From: JAAYBQ01 sp035403465
Lineage (GTDB): Bacteria; Spirochaetota; UBA4802; UBA5550
Reading direction: 5' to 3'
Assembly: GCA_035403465.1 (NCBI GenBank)
Contig: DAONFG010000006.1
Span: 1-64,000 of the forward strand
DNA length: 64,000 bases
The position numbers and the translations under genes are program-made. The notes below the pieces were generated by a model. It saw only the letters and a program-made list of their open reading frames with translations, was not told the DNA's origin and searched no databases. This document shows positions 53,861-63,400 of this stretch, piece after piece (position 1 is the stretch's first letter; every line of letters begins with the position of its first letter).

Positions 53861-55849
53861 CTAAAGCATATCAACCGGATCGATGTCAACCTCAACGTAG
53901 ACCGATCCTGGCCTGAAATTTTCGAGCGCCTCCCTGATCACGGCTGAGAACTCCGCTGTTGCCGAAGCCTTCAGTATCATGTGGTACCTGTAGTTCCCGC
54001 CGATCTTTGTGAAAGGCGCGCCCGAGGGTCCCAGCTTCTCGACTTTATGTCCGCCTTTAATAATTATGCCGTCCATCAGGTCCCCCAGCTCCCGCGCAGA
54101 TTCGATCACCACGGATTCGTCCCTGCCGCGCACAAGGATCCTGGCGAGCCTGCCAAACGGAGGGTAACCCAGGGCCTTCCGTATTTCAAGTTCCGACCTG
54201 TAGAACCCGGTGTAGTCATGATTTTTAATAAACCTGAAAACCGCATGCTCCTCGTTGAATGTCTGGATCACAACCCTGCTCTCGCCGCCGCCGCGCCCCG
54301 ACCTTCCCGCAAGCTGGATCAGCAGCGACACGATCCTTTCAGACGCCCTGAAGTCAGGCATGTTCATCCCTATGTCAGCAAGGAGAATCCCCGCCAGGGT
54401 TATACCGGGAAAATCGAATCCCTTGGAGACCATCTGTGTCCCAAGCAGTATATCAATCTCCCTCTTCTCCATTAGATCTATAAGATCAGGGACCGCCTCC
54501 TTCCTCCTGGCCGTGTCCTGGTCCAGCCTGAACACGCGGTACCCGGGAAACTCGGTGTTTATGATCTCCTCTATTTTCTGTGTCCCTGAACCCACATGCA
54601 CCATTGACTCTGATCCGCATGCGCCGCATTTTTCCGGTACAGGCCTTGCGCTTCCGCAGTAATGGCACAGCATGCCCTTGTCCCTGTGGTAGTTCATGGA
54701 TATGCTGCAGTGGCTGCATTCAACAGCAGCGCCGCAGTCTTCACACATAACAAGCGGTGAAAACCCGCGCCTGTTCAGCAGGTAGACAGCCTGGCCTCCT
54801 GCCGAGACCGCCCTCTTCGTGTAGAGTTTCAGTTTTGACGAAATCTCGTCGCCCGCACCCCTGACCCGCACGATCTCAACACCGGGCAGTTCGGCATCTC
54901 CGTACCTTTCGTCAAGGGTGTGCAGGGCAATGCCCCCCCTTTCTGCCGCGTAGAGCGTCTCGACAGACGGAGTAGCTGATCCCAGTATCAGGTGGGCGTT
55001 TTCGGTCTTTGCCCTGTAGAAGGCAATGTGCCTGGCGCTGTACCTGGGCGAGCTCTGCTCCTTGTATGACCCGTCCTGTTCCTCGTCTATAATCATCAGG
55101 CCCAGCTCAGGCGCCTGCATGAATACGGCGGACCTTGTGCCTATGGCGATCTTCGCCTCACCGCGCTGGAACTTCATCCAGTTCTCCAGCCTCCTGTTGG
55201 GCGAAAGCATGCTGTGGTAGAGCACAAGCGAGTCGCCGAAAACACGGTGCAGCCGTTCATATATCTGTGACGAGAGAGAAATTTCCGGAACGAGGTAAAT
55301 CACAGACTTACCCTGGGCAATAACGCTGCGCGCCATGTTTATGTAGATTTCAGTCTTGCCGCTCCCTGTTATGCCGTAGATAAGGTGAGCTGAAGGCCCG
55401 ACGGATTCAATTTTTTCGAAGATTTCACGCTGTTTCAATGTGAGTATGCCGGGTACAGCGGATGAACCGCTAAAACGCGGGGATACTGCCTTTCCCCTGG
55501 TCCTGCTGCTTTCTGATGACGGGAGCGCCTTGCTGAATGCTTCACCAACTGAAGAAAAGTACATGCCCGAGACGTATTTTACAAGAGAGATCAGCCTTTC
55601 ATCAAACACCGGTGATTCATCAACAGACGCGATCACATCCTTCAATTCGTAACCGGGATCACCGGTGACATCGTGCGTAACGGCAGTGACATAGCCTGTT
55701 ACCTTACGTCCCCTGAAATTCACTATAGCGCGCATACCCGCTTCAAGACGCATACCGGCAGGCACCCTGTATGTGAATGGTTTATTTACAGGAGTATTTA
55801 TGTGGACTTCAGCAGATGTGTAAGGTCCTGCCGCGCGACTGCTGATCAT
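53861..55849 (-). CDS. priA: Primosomal replication-restart helicase PriA
   Basis: A 3'-5' helicase that reloads DnaB at stalled forks. Walker A is YGITGSGKTEIY, the DEEQ box is IIDEEQDGSYKEQ, and helicase motifs V/VI include LLGTQMVSKGFDFP and QLAGRSGRGGGES. The eight zinc-binding cysteines are in CEDCGAAVECSHC and CHYCGSARPVPEKCGACG. The N-terminal 3'-DNA-binding domain (FTYRVPAGMRLEAGMR) is present. Length 662 is slightly short for PriA. It is translationally coupled to a uracil-DNA glycosylase-like gene (4-nt overlap). Confidence 0.95.
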   Translation of the reverse strand: MISSRAAGPYTSAEVHINTPVNKPFTYRVPAGMRLEAGMRAIVNFRGRKVTGYVTAVTHDVTGDPGYELKDVIASVDESPVFDERLISLVKYVSGMYFSSVGEAFSKALPSSESSRTRGKAVSPRFSGSSAVPGILTLKQREIFEKIESVGPSAHLIYGITGSGKTEIYINMARSVIAQGKSVIYLVPEISLSSQIYERLHRVFGDSLVLYHSMLSPNRRLENWMKFQRGEAKIAIGTRSAVFMQAPELGLMIIDEEQDGSYKEQSSPRYSARHIAFYRAKTENAHLILGSATPSVETLYAAERGGIALHTLDERYGDAELPGVEIVRVRGAGDEISSKLKLYTKRAVSAGGQAVYLLNRRGFSPLVMCEDCGAAVECSHCSISMNYHRDKGMLCHYCGSARPVPEKCGACGSESMVHVGSGTQKIEEIINTEFPGYRVFRLDQDTARRKEAVPDLIDLMEKREIDILLGTQMVSKGFDFPGITLAGILLADIGMNMPDFRASERIVSLLIQLAGRSGRGGGESRVVIQTFNEEHAVFRFIKNHDYTGFYRSELEIRKALGYPPFGRLARILVRGRDESVVIESARELGDLMDGIIIKGGHKVEKLGPSGAPFTKIGGNYRYHMILKASATAEFSAVIREALENFRPGSVYVEVDIDPVDML

Positions 55850-56487
55850 TGTTCAAGTTCCTGGAGTTTTGTTTTCACAAGTTTAAGGGTTTCCCATGCA
55901 GGGCGTTTCAGGTCTGGATTCTTCACGAGAGATATGCTGTGTTCTGTATTGAACCAGCTGATGCCGCGTGTCGTGTTTACAACAGGCTGGAGGGGGACTA
56001 TCTCTCCCATGACAATGATAATTTTTGGTTTTACCGTTTCTATTTCAGATTTAAATATCGGGAGGCAGTTTCTTACCATGTCACTGGGCTTGACCAGGGG
56101 ATCAGTGGTCTCGCACTTGACAAGGTTTGTAATGTAGCACTCGGCAAACACAAGCCCGATCGAGCTGATCATCTTTTTCAGGAGTTCGGCGGATTCAGCC
56201 CTGTAGAAATCAATCTCCATCTTCGATGTAAGAGCCGGCGCATTAAGCAGAACCATCACGCCGTTTATACCTGAACCGAAGGGTTTCTTCCTTTCTATAA
56301 CACCGCGGCACACAGAGCATTCACTTAAAGTGCCGGGCCTTACTGATGATTCAGACTGTCCGGTTTTGCTCACGGGTGCCTGGGCAAGGTAACGTTTTAA
56401 ATATATTTTCTCATCATCGTTCCTGCATATAATTAGTCCCGATGAAACTGATCCTGTCTTCAGTATGTTGAGGAGTCTTTCCTTCAT
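55846..56487 (-). CDS. Divergent uracil-DNA glycosylase family protein (type 4-like, Fe-S)
   Basis: The UDG type 4 fold is suggested by a four-cysteine Fe-S pattern: CSVC near residue 57, then VKCETTD and RNCLPI 15 residues later. IETVKPKIIIVMGEI resembles the family strand ending ...PKVIVALG. HPSxxL-like NTEHSISLVKN and KRPAWETLKLVKTKL close the protein. The catalytic GEAPG loop is replaced by LLNAPALT and HPS by HSI, so uracil excision activity is doubtful. It could be a repurposed Fe-S DNA-binding protein. It sits between the NtrX-like regulator and priA, both on the same strand. Confidence 0.7.
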   Translation of the reverse strand: MKERLLNILKTGSVSSGLIICRNDDEKIYLKRYLAQAPVSKTGQSESSVRPGTLSECSVCRGVIERKKPFGSGINGVMVLLNAPALTSKMEIDFYRAESAELLKKMISSIGLVFAECYITNLVKCETTDPLVKPSDMVRNCLPIFKSEIETVKPKIIIVMGEIVPLQPVVNTTRGISWFNTEHSISLVKNPDLKRPAWETLKLVKTKLQELEQ

Positions 56488-56493
56488 GCTTTT

Positions 56494-57846
56494 TCAGTCG
56501 GCCTCAATGTCGTACTGACGTATCTTGCGGTGGAGATTTGTTCTTTCAATATCAAGTTCCCGGGCAGTAACCGAAACATTGCCGTTATTTCTTTTCAATG
56601 CGTTAATAATAAATTCGCGTTCAAAATTATCCCGGGCCTCCCTGAGCGTTAACTTCTGACCGAAATCCGACTGTCGAACCGGGTCATCAGGCCGCAGGTA
56701 CCTCAGCAGATCTTCATCAGTCACTTCATCCTCGGGAACCATTATTGTAATCCGTTCAATTATATTGCGAAGTTCCCGCACATTACCTGGCCACCTGTAT
56801 CTCTTAAGCAGGGCCATTCCCTCGTCGCTTATTGTCTTTTCGCCTGTCCCGTGCTCCCGCGTAAACATCACGAGAAAATAATCTACAAGTATTTCAATAT
56901 CATCCCCACGATCAGCAAGCCTGGAAACATGGACAGGCACAACATTAAGCCTGTAGTACAGGTCCTCCCTGAACCTCCCCTCTTCAATAGCCTTCTGTAT
57001 ATCGATATTCGTCGCTGCTATAACCCGCACATCCACAGTGATGGTATCGTTGCCGCCCACCCTTTCAAACTGCTGCTCCTGGAGCACCCTGAGCACCTTG
57101 GCCTGGGCCGAAAGGCTCATGTCGCAGACCTCGTCAAGGAATAATGTCCCGCCGTTCGCAAGCTCAAACTTTCCTATCCTTCTGCTAAGCGCCCCTGTGA
57201 ATGAACCCTTTTCATGGCCGAACAGTTCGCTCTCGATCAGTTCATCCGGTATTGCCGCGCAGTTAACCTTGACGAACGGTTTATCCGCACGCCCCGAAAG
57301 CTGGAAGATCGCCTTTGCCACAAGCTCCTTGCCCGTGCCGCTCTCCCCTGTTATCAGGACCCTTGCATTTGTCCTGGCCGCTTTTTTTATGGTGCTTTTA
57401 ATCTCATTCATCTGTTCGGACTCGCCTATCATATCATCATCGATGAATGCCTTCTTGCGCAGATGCAGGTTCTCGCGCCTCAACCTTACCTGCTCAAGCG
57501 CATTATTCACGGATGTAACAAGCCTGTCGAGTGACGGGGGTTTTTCAAGAAAATCAAAAGCGCCCATTCGCGTTGAACGTACCGCGATATCTATTGAACC
57601 ATGACCGCTTATCATTATTGCAGCTGTATCAGGTTTGATTTTTTTCATGCTGCCCAGCAGGTCTATACCGTCCAGGTCAGGCAGCCACACATCGAGTATT
57701 ACAAGGTCCGGGTTATGCTTTTTCAGAAGTGTCATGGCATCCTCGCCATTCGCTGCTGAAAAAACCGTGTGCTCCTCATCCTGCAGTATATGCGTTATTG
57801 AATTTATTATGTTAGGTTCATCATCAACTATCAGTATTGCTGCCAT
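56494..57846 (-). CDS. Sigma-54-dependent response regulator, NtrX-like
   Basis: Receiver (LIVDDEPNI; phospho-Asp in LVILDVWLPD), AAA+ sigma-54 activator (Walker A GESGTGKELVAKAIF; GSFTGA loop; Walker B LFLDEVCDMS) and Fis-type helix-turn-helix (VSVTARELDIERTNLHRKI). The start at 57846 (MAAILIVDDE) has AGGAG 7 nt upstream. The frame reaches 57936, but that leader is not homologous. It overlaps the kinase gene by 23 nt. It needs RpoN, encoded four genes upstream in the same cluster. Confidence 0.92.
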   Translation of the reverse strand: MAAILIVDDEPNIINSITHILQDEEHTVFSAANGEDAMTLLKKHNPDLVILDVWLPDLDGIDLLGSMKKIKPDTAAIMISGHGSIDIAVRSTRMGAFDFLEKPPSLDRLVTSVNNALEQVRLRRENLHLRKKAFIDDDMIGESEQMNEIKSTIKKAARTNARVLITGESGTGKELVAKAIFQLSGRADKPFVKVNCAAIPDELIESELFGHEKGSFTGALSRRIGKFELANGGTLFLDEVCDMSLSAQAKVLRVLQEQQFERVGGNDTITVDVRVIAATNIDIQKAIEEGRFREDLYYRLNVVPVHVSRLADRGDDIEILVDYFLVMFTREHGTGEKTISDEGMALLKRYRWPGNVRELRNIIERITIMVPEDEVTDEDLLRYLRPDDPVRQSDFGQKLTLREARDNFEREFIINALKRNNGNVSVTARELDIERTNLHRKIRQYDIEAD

Positions 57847-59614
57847 TTTTAACTCCTGAATTAAGCGGAAGCCTGATCTCAAAGGCAGCCCCCTCGCCTT
57901 TGAGGGAAGTACACCTGATCCGTCCGTTATGTTCAAATACTATTTTTTCAACAATAGCAAGGCCAAGACCTGTACCGTGTTTTCCCGAGGTCCAGCCAGG
58001 TTCAAAAATACTCTCAAGGTCTTTTTCGTTTATACCTGAACCCGTATCCTCAATACTCACCGCGACCTCGCCAGCCTGCCTGTCGAGCCATGACCGGACT
58101 GTAATGGTGCCTTCCCCTTTTATAGCCTGCACCGCGTTTGTAATAAGGTTATTCAGCGCCTGCCGTATCAGGCCCCTGTCCGCAAGTATATCAGGTATTT
58201 CATCCTCAAGATCAATTTTAAATTCAACATTTTCGTGGGCCCTGAAGAGGGCTACTGTTTCATTAATCAGCCTGTTTATCTGTGCCTGCTCAGGCTTCCG
58301 CTCCGGCAGCCGTGCGAATGTATTGAATTCACTCACAAGCCTGAGCAGGGAATTCACCTCGTTTATGATTGTCTCGGTCCCGGCAATAACGGCTTCATCT
58401 TTACCGCTGTTCCCTCCAGCTGTCAGTTTTCTCATCCTCTCGGCAGAAAGCCTGATAGGGGTCAGCGGATTCTTTATTTCATGAACAAGTTTTCTTGCCA
58501 TCTCGTTCCATGCTTCAAGTTTCTGCTTCTGGTACATTATCTTTCTGTTTTCATCAAGCTGCCTGGCCATTGTGTTGAACGAATCCATGAGAGCGCCGAT
58601 TTCATCATCGCTCTTTTTTTCAAGGTTATGCTTGTAATTTCCCATAGCCACACTCTGCGCAGCAGACGAAAGTTCAAGAATAGGACTGGTTATATTCCCC
58701 GATATATAAAGACTGAAAATGTAGGCAATCCCGATTATCAGCATTGAAACAAACATCAGGAATGAACCTGCCCCGCTTTCAAAATAATCCTTGCTCTGCT
58801 CGACAAGTCTGTAATCATTTCTTCCATCTATAAAGAGCGACTCCTGCTCTTTTACATCCTGCGGTATCTCTTTCCATAGAATTATAGCAATCCCGGAAGA
58901 GGAGAGTGCGCCTGAAACAAAATCATGTCCCATTATGGATATCCGGTCGATCTTTACATTACCGTCGAGCCCGCTGCGGTAAAAATCCGCCACACTCCCG
59001 GTATAGCCCGAATTTTGTGAAAGAGAGTTCTGTATAACCTTCGAGTCATCTCCGGCAGGGATAATAAATGCAAGACCGAATCCTTTCTTCTCGTATACCT
59101 TCCCTATCCTGTCATAAGAACCTGAAGACAGGTTTAAACCGCGTACTCCCATGATACTTTTTATTGTCTCCAGTTCAACGCGTATCTCTTCACCAAGATC
59201 AGTATAATATGCAGAGGTAAGTTCGACCGACCTGTCCAGTGCCGTCATTGTCTTAGGGCTGAACATCCTTGAAAATGAACTTGAAAAATAGTTTCCCGAA
59301 ATAATTACAATCGGGATAGCTGAAAGGAGCGCAATAAATACAAATGCCATAATCATTTTTTTCTTTATGCTCTGCCTTATATCAACGGACTCAATATTAA
59401 GGTTTCTGCGGAACGAAATAACAATGAGGTAAATTGCGGCAATGACCGGGGTTGCCATCAGTGTAGTGATAAAAAAATTCTCATCAACAAGGCCGGCATC
59501 TATCCTGCCGGGGTAGAGTCCTATGACAAGCACAGACGTGAAGATAATAATTGCTGTCAGGAAAATTACATCCTGGTATGAATCACTTTTTAATTTTATC
59601 TTTTCCACAGGCAC
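57824..59614 (-). CDS. Sensor histidine kinase, NtrY-like
   Basis: Several N-terminal membrane helices, a periplasmic sensory region, a further helix, HAMP (SLYISGNITSPILELSSAAQ), HisKA with phospho-His in ARKLVHEIKNPLTPIRLSAERM, and HATPase (TNAVQAIKG, GTGLGLAIVEKIV). The NPLTPI wording after the His is characteristic of NtrY. It partners the overlapping NtrX-like regulator. NtrYX systems govern nitrogen, redox or envelope responses in different bacteria, so the signal here is open. Confidence 0.9.
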   Translation of the reverse strand: MPVEKIKLKSDSYQDVIFLTAIIIFTSVLVIGLYPGRIDAGLVDENFFITTLMATPVIAAIYLIVISFRRNLNIESVDIRQSIKKKMIMAFVFIALLSAIPIVIISGNYFSSSFSRMFSPKTMTALDRSVELTSAYYTDLGEEIRVELETIKSIMGVRGLNLSSGSYDRIGKVYEKKGFGLAFIIPAGDDSKVIQNSLSQNSGYTGSVADFYRSGLDGNVKIDRISIMGHDFVSGALSSSGIAIILWKEIPQDVKEQESLFIDGRNDYRLVEQSKDYFESGAGSFLMFVSMLIIGIAYIFSLYISGNITSPILELSSAAQSVAMGNYKHNLEKKSDDEIGALMDSFNTMARQLDENRKIMYQKQKLEAWNEMARKLVHEIKNPLTPIRLSAERMRKLTAGGNSGKDEAVIAGTETIINEVNSLLRLVSEFNTFARLPERKPEQAQINRLINETVALFRAHENVEFKIDLEDEIPDILADRGLIRQALNNLITNAVQAIKGEGTITVRSWLDRQAGEVAVSIEDTGSGINEKDLESIFEPGWTSGKHGTGLGLAIVEKIVFEHNGRIRCTSLKGEGAAFEIRLPLNSGVKNGSNTDS

Positions 59615-59649
59615 TTCAGGATTCCTGAATATGGATTATCGCGCAGAGA

Positions 59650-59916
59650 TCAGACCCGGAAATCATTTTCAATAAGTTTAATAATATAATCAACCAGTTC
59701 AGTCGCGCCTTCGCCGTCTGCCCGGATGACCAGCTTTGAACCTGATATTATTGCAAGGCCAAGGACCGACATTATTGACTTACCGTCTGCTTCGACATTA
59801 TCCTTGACAAGGGTTATATCACAGGGATACTTCATGGCCTCCCTGACAATCATCATGGCAGGCCTGGCGTGAATACCGGCATCGCTGCTGACAACAACCT
59901 CCTTCTCAACCATCAC
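59650..59916 (-). CDS. ptsH: Phosphocarrier protein HPr
   Basis: An 88-residue HPr with catalytic His15 in DAGIHARPA and the regulatory Ser46 in GKSIMSVLGLAI. The latter is the target of HPr kinase, whose gene overlaps it by 4 nt. No EI or EII genes are nearby, so it may serve mainly as a regulator. Confidence 0.95.
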   Translation of the reverse strand: MMVEKEVVVSSDAGIHARPAMMIVREAMKYPCDITLVKDNVEADGKSIMSVLGLAIISGSKLVIRADGEGATELVDYIIKLIENDFRV

Positions 59917-60857
59917 TTACCACCTTCTGAAATAATCCATTTTTTTATACGTTCGTCGAGTTCCCGTGCGGCATTTATCCCTGTCTTTTTAAGCCTCTGG
60001 TTAAGGGCAGCGGTTTCAACAATTACGGGAATATTCCTGCCCGGCCGCACCGGGATTGTTATCACAGAGACATCTATGTCAAGAATGGTTAATTTATCCT
60101 CGTCAAGGCCCAGCCTGTCGTACTCCTTGTTTGAATCCCATTCTTCGAGCAATGTTACAATCTCGATTCGTTTCCGGTTCCTGATTGACCTGATACCGAA
60201 TATCTCTTTTACATTTATGATACCCAGCCCCCTGATCTCCAGGTGATGTTTAAGAAGCTCTGAACTTGCACCCATCAGCAGGGATTCATCTATTTTTTTT
60301 ACAACAACCATGTCATCTGCAACAAGCCTGTGGCCCCTTTCAATTAACTCAAGAGCGGTCTCGCTCTTACCTACACCGCTCTTACCCGTGAGCAGCACAC
60401 CAACCCCGAAAACGTCAACAAGCGTGGCGTGGAGTGTAACCGTCTCAGAAAACATCTCATCTATTATATGAACAAATAGTGTAATAAACCGTGTAGTTGT
60501 CCTTTTACTAAGGAATACCGATATATTGTGTTTGTCCGCAAAATCAAGAAAAAGAGAGTCCGGGATATACTCATGCGTGAATATACAGCAGAGTACATTA
60601 TAGCTGAAGAACTCCTCGTAAACCTTGAGCCTTGCCTCGCTGCTCAGCTGTTCCATGAAAGCGGTTTCACCCTGCCCGAATATCTGTATCCTGTCGAAAG
60701 CAAAGTGGTCAAAAAATCCCGCAAGCGCCAGGCCGGGCCTGTTGGTCTCGCCGTACTTGATCTCCTTGTCAAGGCCCCCTTCACCTGCCAGAAGGCGCAT
60801 CTGGAGGTCGATCCTCCCCTTCCCTTCTATAAACTGTCTTACTGTAAGATTTACCAT
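59913..60857 (-). CDS. hprK: HPr kinase/phosphorylase
   Basis: Phosphorylates and dephosphorylates HPr at Ser46. Walker A is LTGKSGVGKSETALELI, preceded by the fold-specific HATLVDVFGVGVL. The family signature is LEIRGLGIINVKEIFG. The start at 60857 (MVNLTVRQFIEG) fits the usual N-terminus and gives 314 residues. Its Shine-Dalgarno is weak. An in-frame extension to 60950 is not homologous. It lies between hpf and ptsH; the HprK-HPr pair next to rpoN recalls the Ntr-type PTS of proteobacteria. Confidence 0.94.
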   Translation of the reverse strand: MVNLTVRQFIEGKGRIDLQMRLLAGEGGLDKEIKYGETNRPGLALAGFFDHFAFDRIQIFGQGETAFMEQLSSEARLKVYEEFFSYNVLCCIFTHEYIPDSLFLDFADKHNISVFLSKRTTTRFITLFVHIIDEMFSETVTLHATLVDVFGVGVLLTGKSGVGKSETALELIERGHRLVADDMVVVKKIDESLLMGASSELLKHHLEIRGLGIINVKEIFGIRSIRNRKRIEIVTLLEEWDSNKEYDRLGLDEDKLTILDIDVSVITIPVRPGRNIPVIVETAALNQRLKKTGINAARELDERIKKWIISEGGK

Positions 60858-60935
60858 AAGTTCATAATTATATATATGCTTTTTCTTTCCAGCAAAAAAT
60901 AACCCGTCCATATTAAAAAATCCGTTATTTAACGC

Positions 60936-60965
60936 AAAGAGGGGATCCAAATCGATCCCCTCTTT
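60936..60965. terminator. 12-bp hairpin between hpf and hprK
   Basis: AAAGAGGGGATC and GATCCCCTCTTT pair perfectly around a 6-nt loop. The minus-strand side is followed by only TTT, so it probably weakens rather than ends transcription from rpoN-hpf into hprK. Confidence 0.5.
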
Positions 60966-60996
60966 ATTATTACATCAGGCTTGTTCAGCAAAATCC

Positions 60997-61800
60997 CTAA
61001 AACGCCGGAACCAGGACCTCGTATTTTTTACCGCTTTTAAAAAGCACGTTAAAATACCTGGTATCAGTATTAAAAAACGGCATGTATTCAGAGCCTGATT
61101 TATCCAGTAAATCAAAAGCCTCATCAAGTGTCAGTTTACCTACGTTTACCGCTTCTGTTTTTTTGAAGTTGATTTTCGGATTTGCAGGTGATTCATCAAC
61201 AACTTCAATATCGTATTCATTGAACCTGTCATAAACCTGTTCATGTTTGGCAAAGTTTTCAAATGGGACTTCAACCATCCTGTAGCCCGGACCTGCCTTG
61301 TATATTACGGCATAGTTCTTGTTCGCGAAATCGAAGCCGCCGTCGACCTCTGCAACTCCACGTTTGAAAAGAATATAATCCTTTTTATTCAGCTTCATCT
61401 GTAAAAAAGCCTCAATTTTATCAAACGGTTTGTTGCTCACCTGGTTGAGAAGTGCTTCCTTTCCTTTATCACTAATGATGTCAAAGGATGCAACATCCTC
61501 TACACCATGTCCTTTTCGGGTCTGGATTCTTTCCTTGTACCTGGAAATCTGGACTTCCATCTTGTCAGCCAGGAGGTCAATGGCTGAATAAAGATCTGCA
61601 GCCTTTTCCCTTGCATGGAACTGCACTGAATCGCCGTTCATAATAAGTTCTGCGGCATGGTCCAGTTTCTCAACATACAGGATAAGATGGGTATCGATCA
61701 GCTGCTGAAAGTATTTTTCAAGTTTGGATATTTTTTTCTCAGCATAATCCCTGAGCGCATCAGATACATCAATATGTCTTCCCGTGATTTGAATTTTCAT
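60997..61800 (-). CDS. hpf: Long ribosome hibernation-promoting factor with duplicated C-terminal domain
   Basis: Dimerises ribosomes into inactive 100S particles in slow growth. The N-terminal S30AE domain is clear (MKIQITGRHIDVSDALRDYAEKKI to about residue 100). Normal long HPF ends with one RaiA_C dimerisation domain and has about 180 residues; this protein has 267. Two C-terminal units can be aligned: 124-179 (KPFDKIEAFLQMKLNKKDYI...YAVIYKAGPGYRMVEVP) and 221-267 (KLTLDEAFDLLDKSGSEYMP...FNVLFKSGKKYEVLVP). Only the second is close to canonical. It lies between rpoN and hprK, the usual neighbourhood. Confidence 0.9.
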   Translation of the reverse strand: MKIQITGRHIDVSDALRDYAEKKISKLEKYFQQLIDTHLILYVEKLDHAAELIMNGDSVQFHAREKAADLYSAIDLLADKMEVQISRYKERIQTRKGHGVEDVASFDIISDKGKEALLNQVSNKPFDKIEAFLQMKLNKKDYILFKRGVAEVDGGFDFANKNYAVIYKAGPGYRMVEVPFENFAKHEQVYDRFNEYDIEVVDESPANPKINFKKTEAVNVGKLTLDEAFDLLDKSGSEYMPFFNTDTRYFNVLFKSGKKYEVLVPAF

Positions 61801-61809
61801 AAAGCACCT

Positions 61810-63219
61810 CTATGATTTAATCATGTTAATTTTTTTCCTCTTGCCTGAAGAAGGAATATTCAGCATATCCCTGTACTTCACAATAGTCCTTCGCGCTACA
61901 ATCACCCCCTTTTCCTTTAGTTTAGCTGCGAGCTCCTCGTCGTTATAGGGATTTTCCGGATCCTCTCCCTGTACTATTTCAAGGAGAAGCCCCCTTACCC
62001 TGTCAGATGAACTGTTCTCCCCGTTTTCCCCCTGTGAAGATTTAATTTTTGACACAAAGAAGTACTTCAGTTCAAACACTCCCCATGAGGTCTGCACAAA
62101 TTTATTGCTCGAAACTCTGCTCACGGTGGATTCATGCACACCTGTCTCGTCAGCAATATCATGGTGTGTAAGGTACTTAAGATGTCCCGGACCTTTCTCG
62201 AGAAAATCCCTCTGCCTGGACATGATAGACATTGAGACTTTAAAAATCGTCTCACTCCTTGTAGAGATATTCTTTATAAATGCCTTAGCTGCCTGAAGTT
62301 TTCCTGTTAAGTATTCACGCTCCTCTTTGCTGGAATTCCTTTTTGCGATCAGGCCTTCGTAATATGAACTTATTCCAATTGCCGGAATCCAGTCGTCGTT
62401 AAGATTGAGTAGAATTTCACCGTTGACAAGTTTCACATCAATGTCTGGTATTATATATTTTACCTCTTTTGATGCGAAAGCACTGCCGGGGTATGGATTA
62501 AGATTCTGGAGCAGCCTGCTCTTTTCGATAATAATATTCATATGCTGGCCGGTTGTTTTCGCTATCCCTGCGTAATCCAGCTTTTCGATCTCATGGAAAT
62601 GGTTCTGTATCATGGTATGAAGCAGCTTGTCATCAGGATAAAAATAAACAGCCTGAACAAGCAGGCTCTCACTTACTTCACCTGCGGCACAGCCCACTGG
62701 ATCAAATCCCCTGATCGATTCAATAATTCTTTCTGCATCAGCTGATTTTACCATATCCCGCCAGCCCGCGGGCAGGAAACCGCTTTCATCAAGGAGTGTG
62801 ATGATCTCCTCGTACAGGTTATATTCATGTTCATCGGCTGCAGTCATCCTGGCCTGCCACAACAGGTGTTCCTTAAGGCTTTCGGTTACTGAAACAGCGT
62901 TTTCAATGAATGCGCGTTTCCGGTCAAAGTCTGCACCCTCTGCCAAACGGAGAGAGTCCGGGTTGGTGTAGATCTCCTTCTCCATGCGCAGGGAATCCTC
63001 CTCCTCACCGCTAAGGTTACGGTTGAGGTCCTCTTCAAGGATGTCTGTATCAATTGTGGTGTTGAGTTCTTCAAGAAGGGGGTTTTCAAGAAACTCATTG
63101 TTGATCAGTTCTGAAAGCTCTACTGTTGAGAGCTGAAGCATCTCTATAGACTGCCTCAGTGTCTGGGTCATGATAATTTTGTGGGATTGTCTCATCCCTA
63201 TATTCATACTGCTCTTCAT
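61810..63219 (-). CDS. rpoN: RNA polymerase sigma-54 factor
   Basis: N-terminal activator-interacting region (IIMTQTLRQSIEMLQLSTVEL), core-binding domain (PLLEEL onward) and a C-terminal DNA-binding part. The last contains the helix-turn-helix (IADETGVHESTVSRVSSNKFVQT) and the RpoN box VARRTIVKYRD, one residue different from ARRTVAKYRE. Length 469 is normal. Heads the rpoN-hpf-hprK-ptsH-ntrY-ntrX run. Confidence 0.96.
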   Translation of the reverse strand: MKSSMNIGMRQSHKIIMTQTLRQSIEMLQLSTVELSELINNEFLENPLLEELNTTIDTDILEEDLNRNLSGEEEDSLRMEKEIYTNPDSLRLAEGADFDRKRAFIENAVSVTESLKEHLLWQARMTAADEHEYNLYEEIITLLDESGFLPAGWRDMVKSADAERIIESIRGFDPVGCAAGEVSESLLVQAVYFYPDDKLLHTMIQNHFHEIEKLDYAGIAKTTGQHMNIIIEKSRLLQNLNPYPGSAFASKEVKYIIPDIDVKLVNGEILLNLNDDWIPAIGISSYYEGLIAKRNSSKEEREYLTGKLQAAKAFIKNISTRSETIFKVSMSIMSRQRDFLEKGPGHLKYLTHHDIADETGVHESTVSRVSSNKFVQTSWGVFELKYFFVSKIKSSQGENGENSSSDRVRGLLLEIVQGEDPENPYNDEELAAKLKEKGVIVARRTIVKYRDMLNIPSSGKRKKINMIKS

Positions 63220-63400
63220 TCACCAACCTTTCAAAAAACAACTTATACAAGACTTGTTTCCAAACTGACGATTAAAAACCTTCAGAAAACCTGAAGAGGG
63301 CTTTTTGTAAGGGCTACGCCCCTTAAACCCGCTTAATAAAGAGAAAAGAAACAGGTCTACTTTAAATGTACTGATTTTACGCCAAATGTCAAATTAAAAC

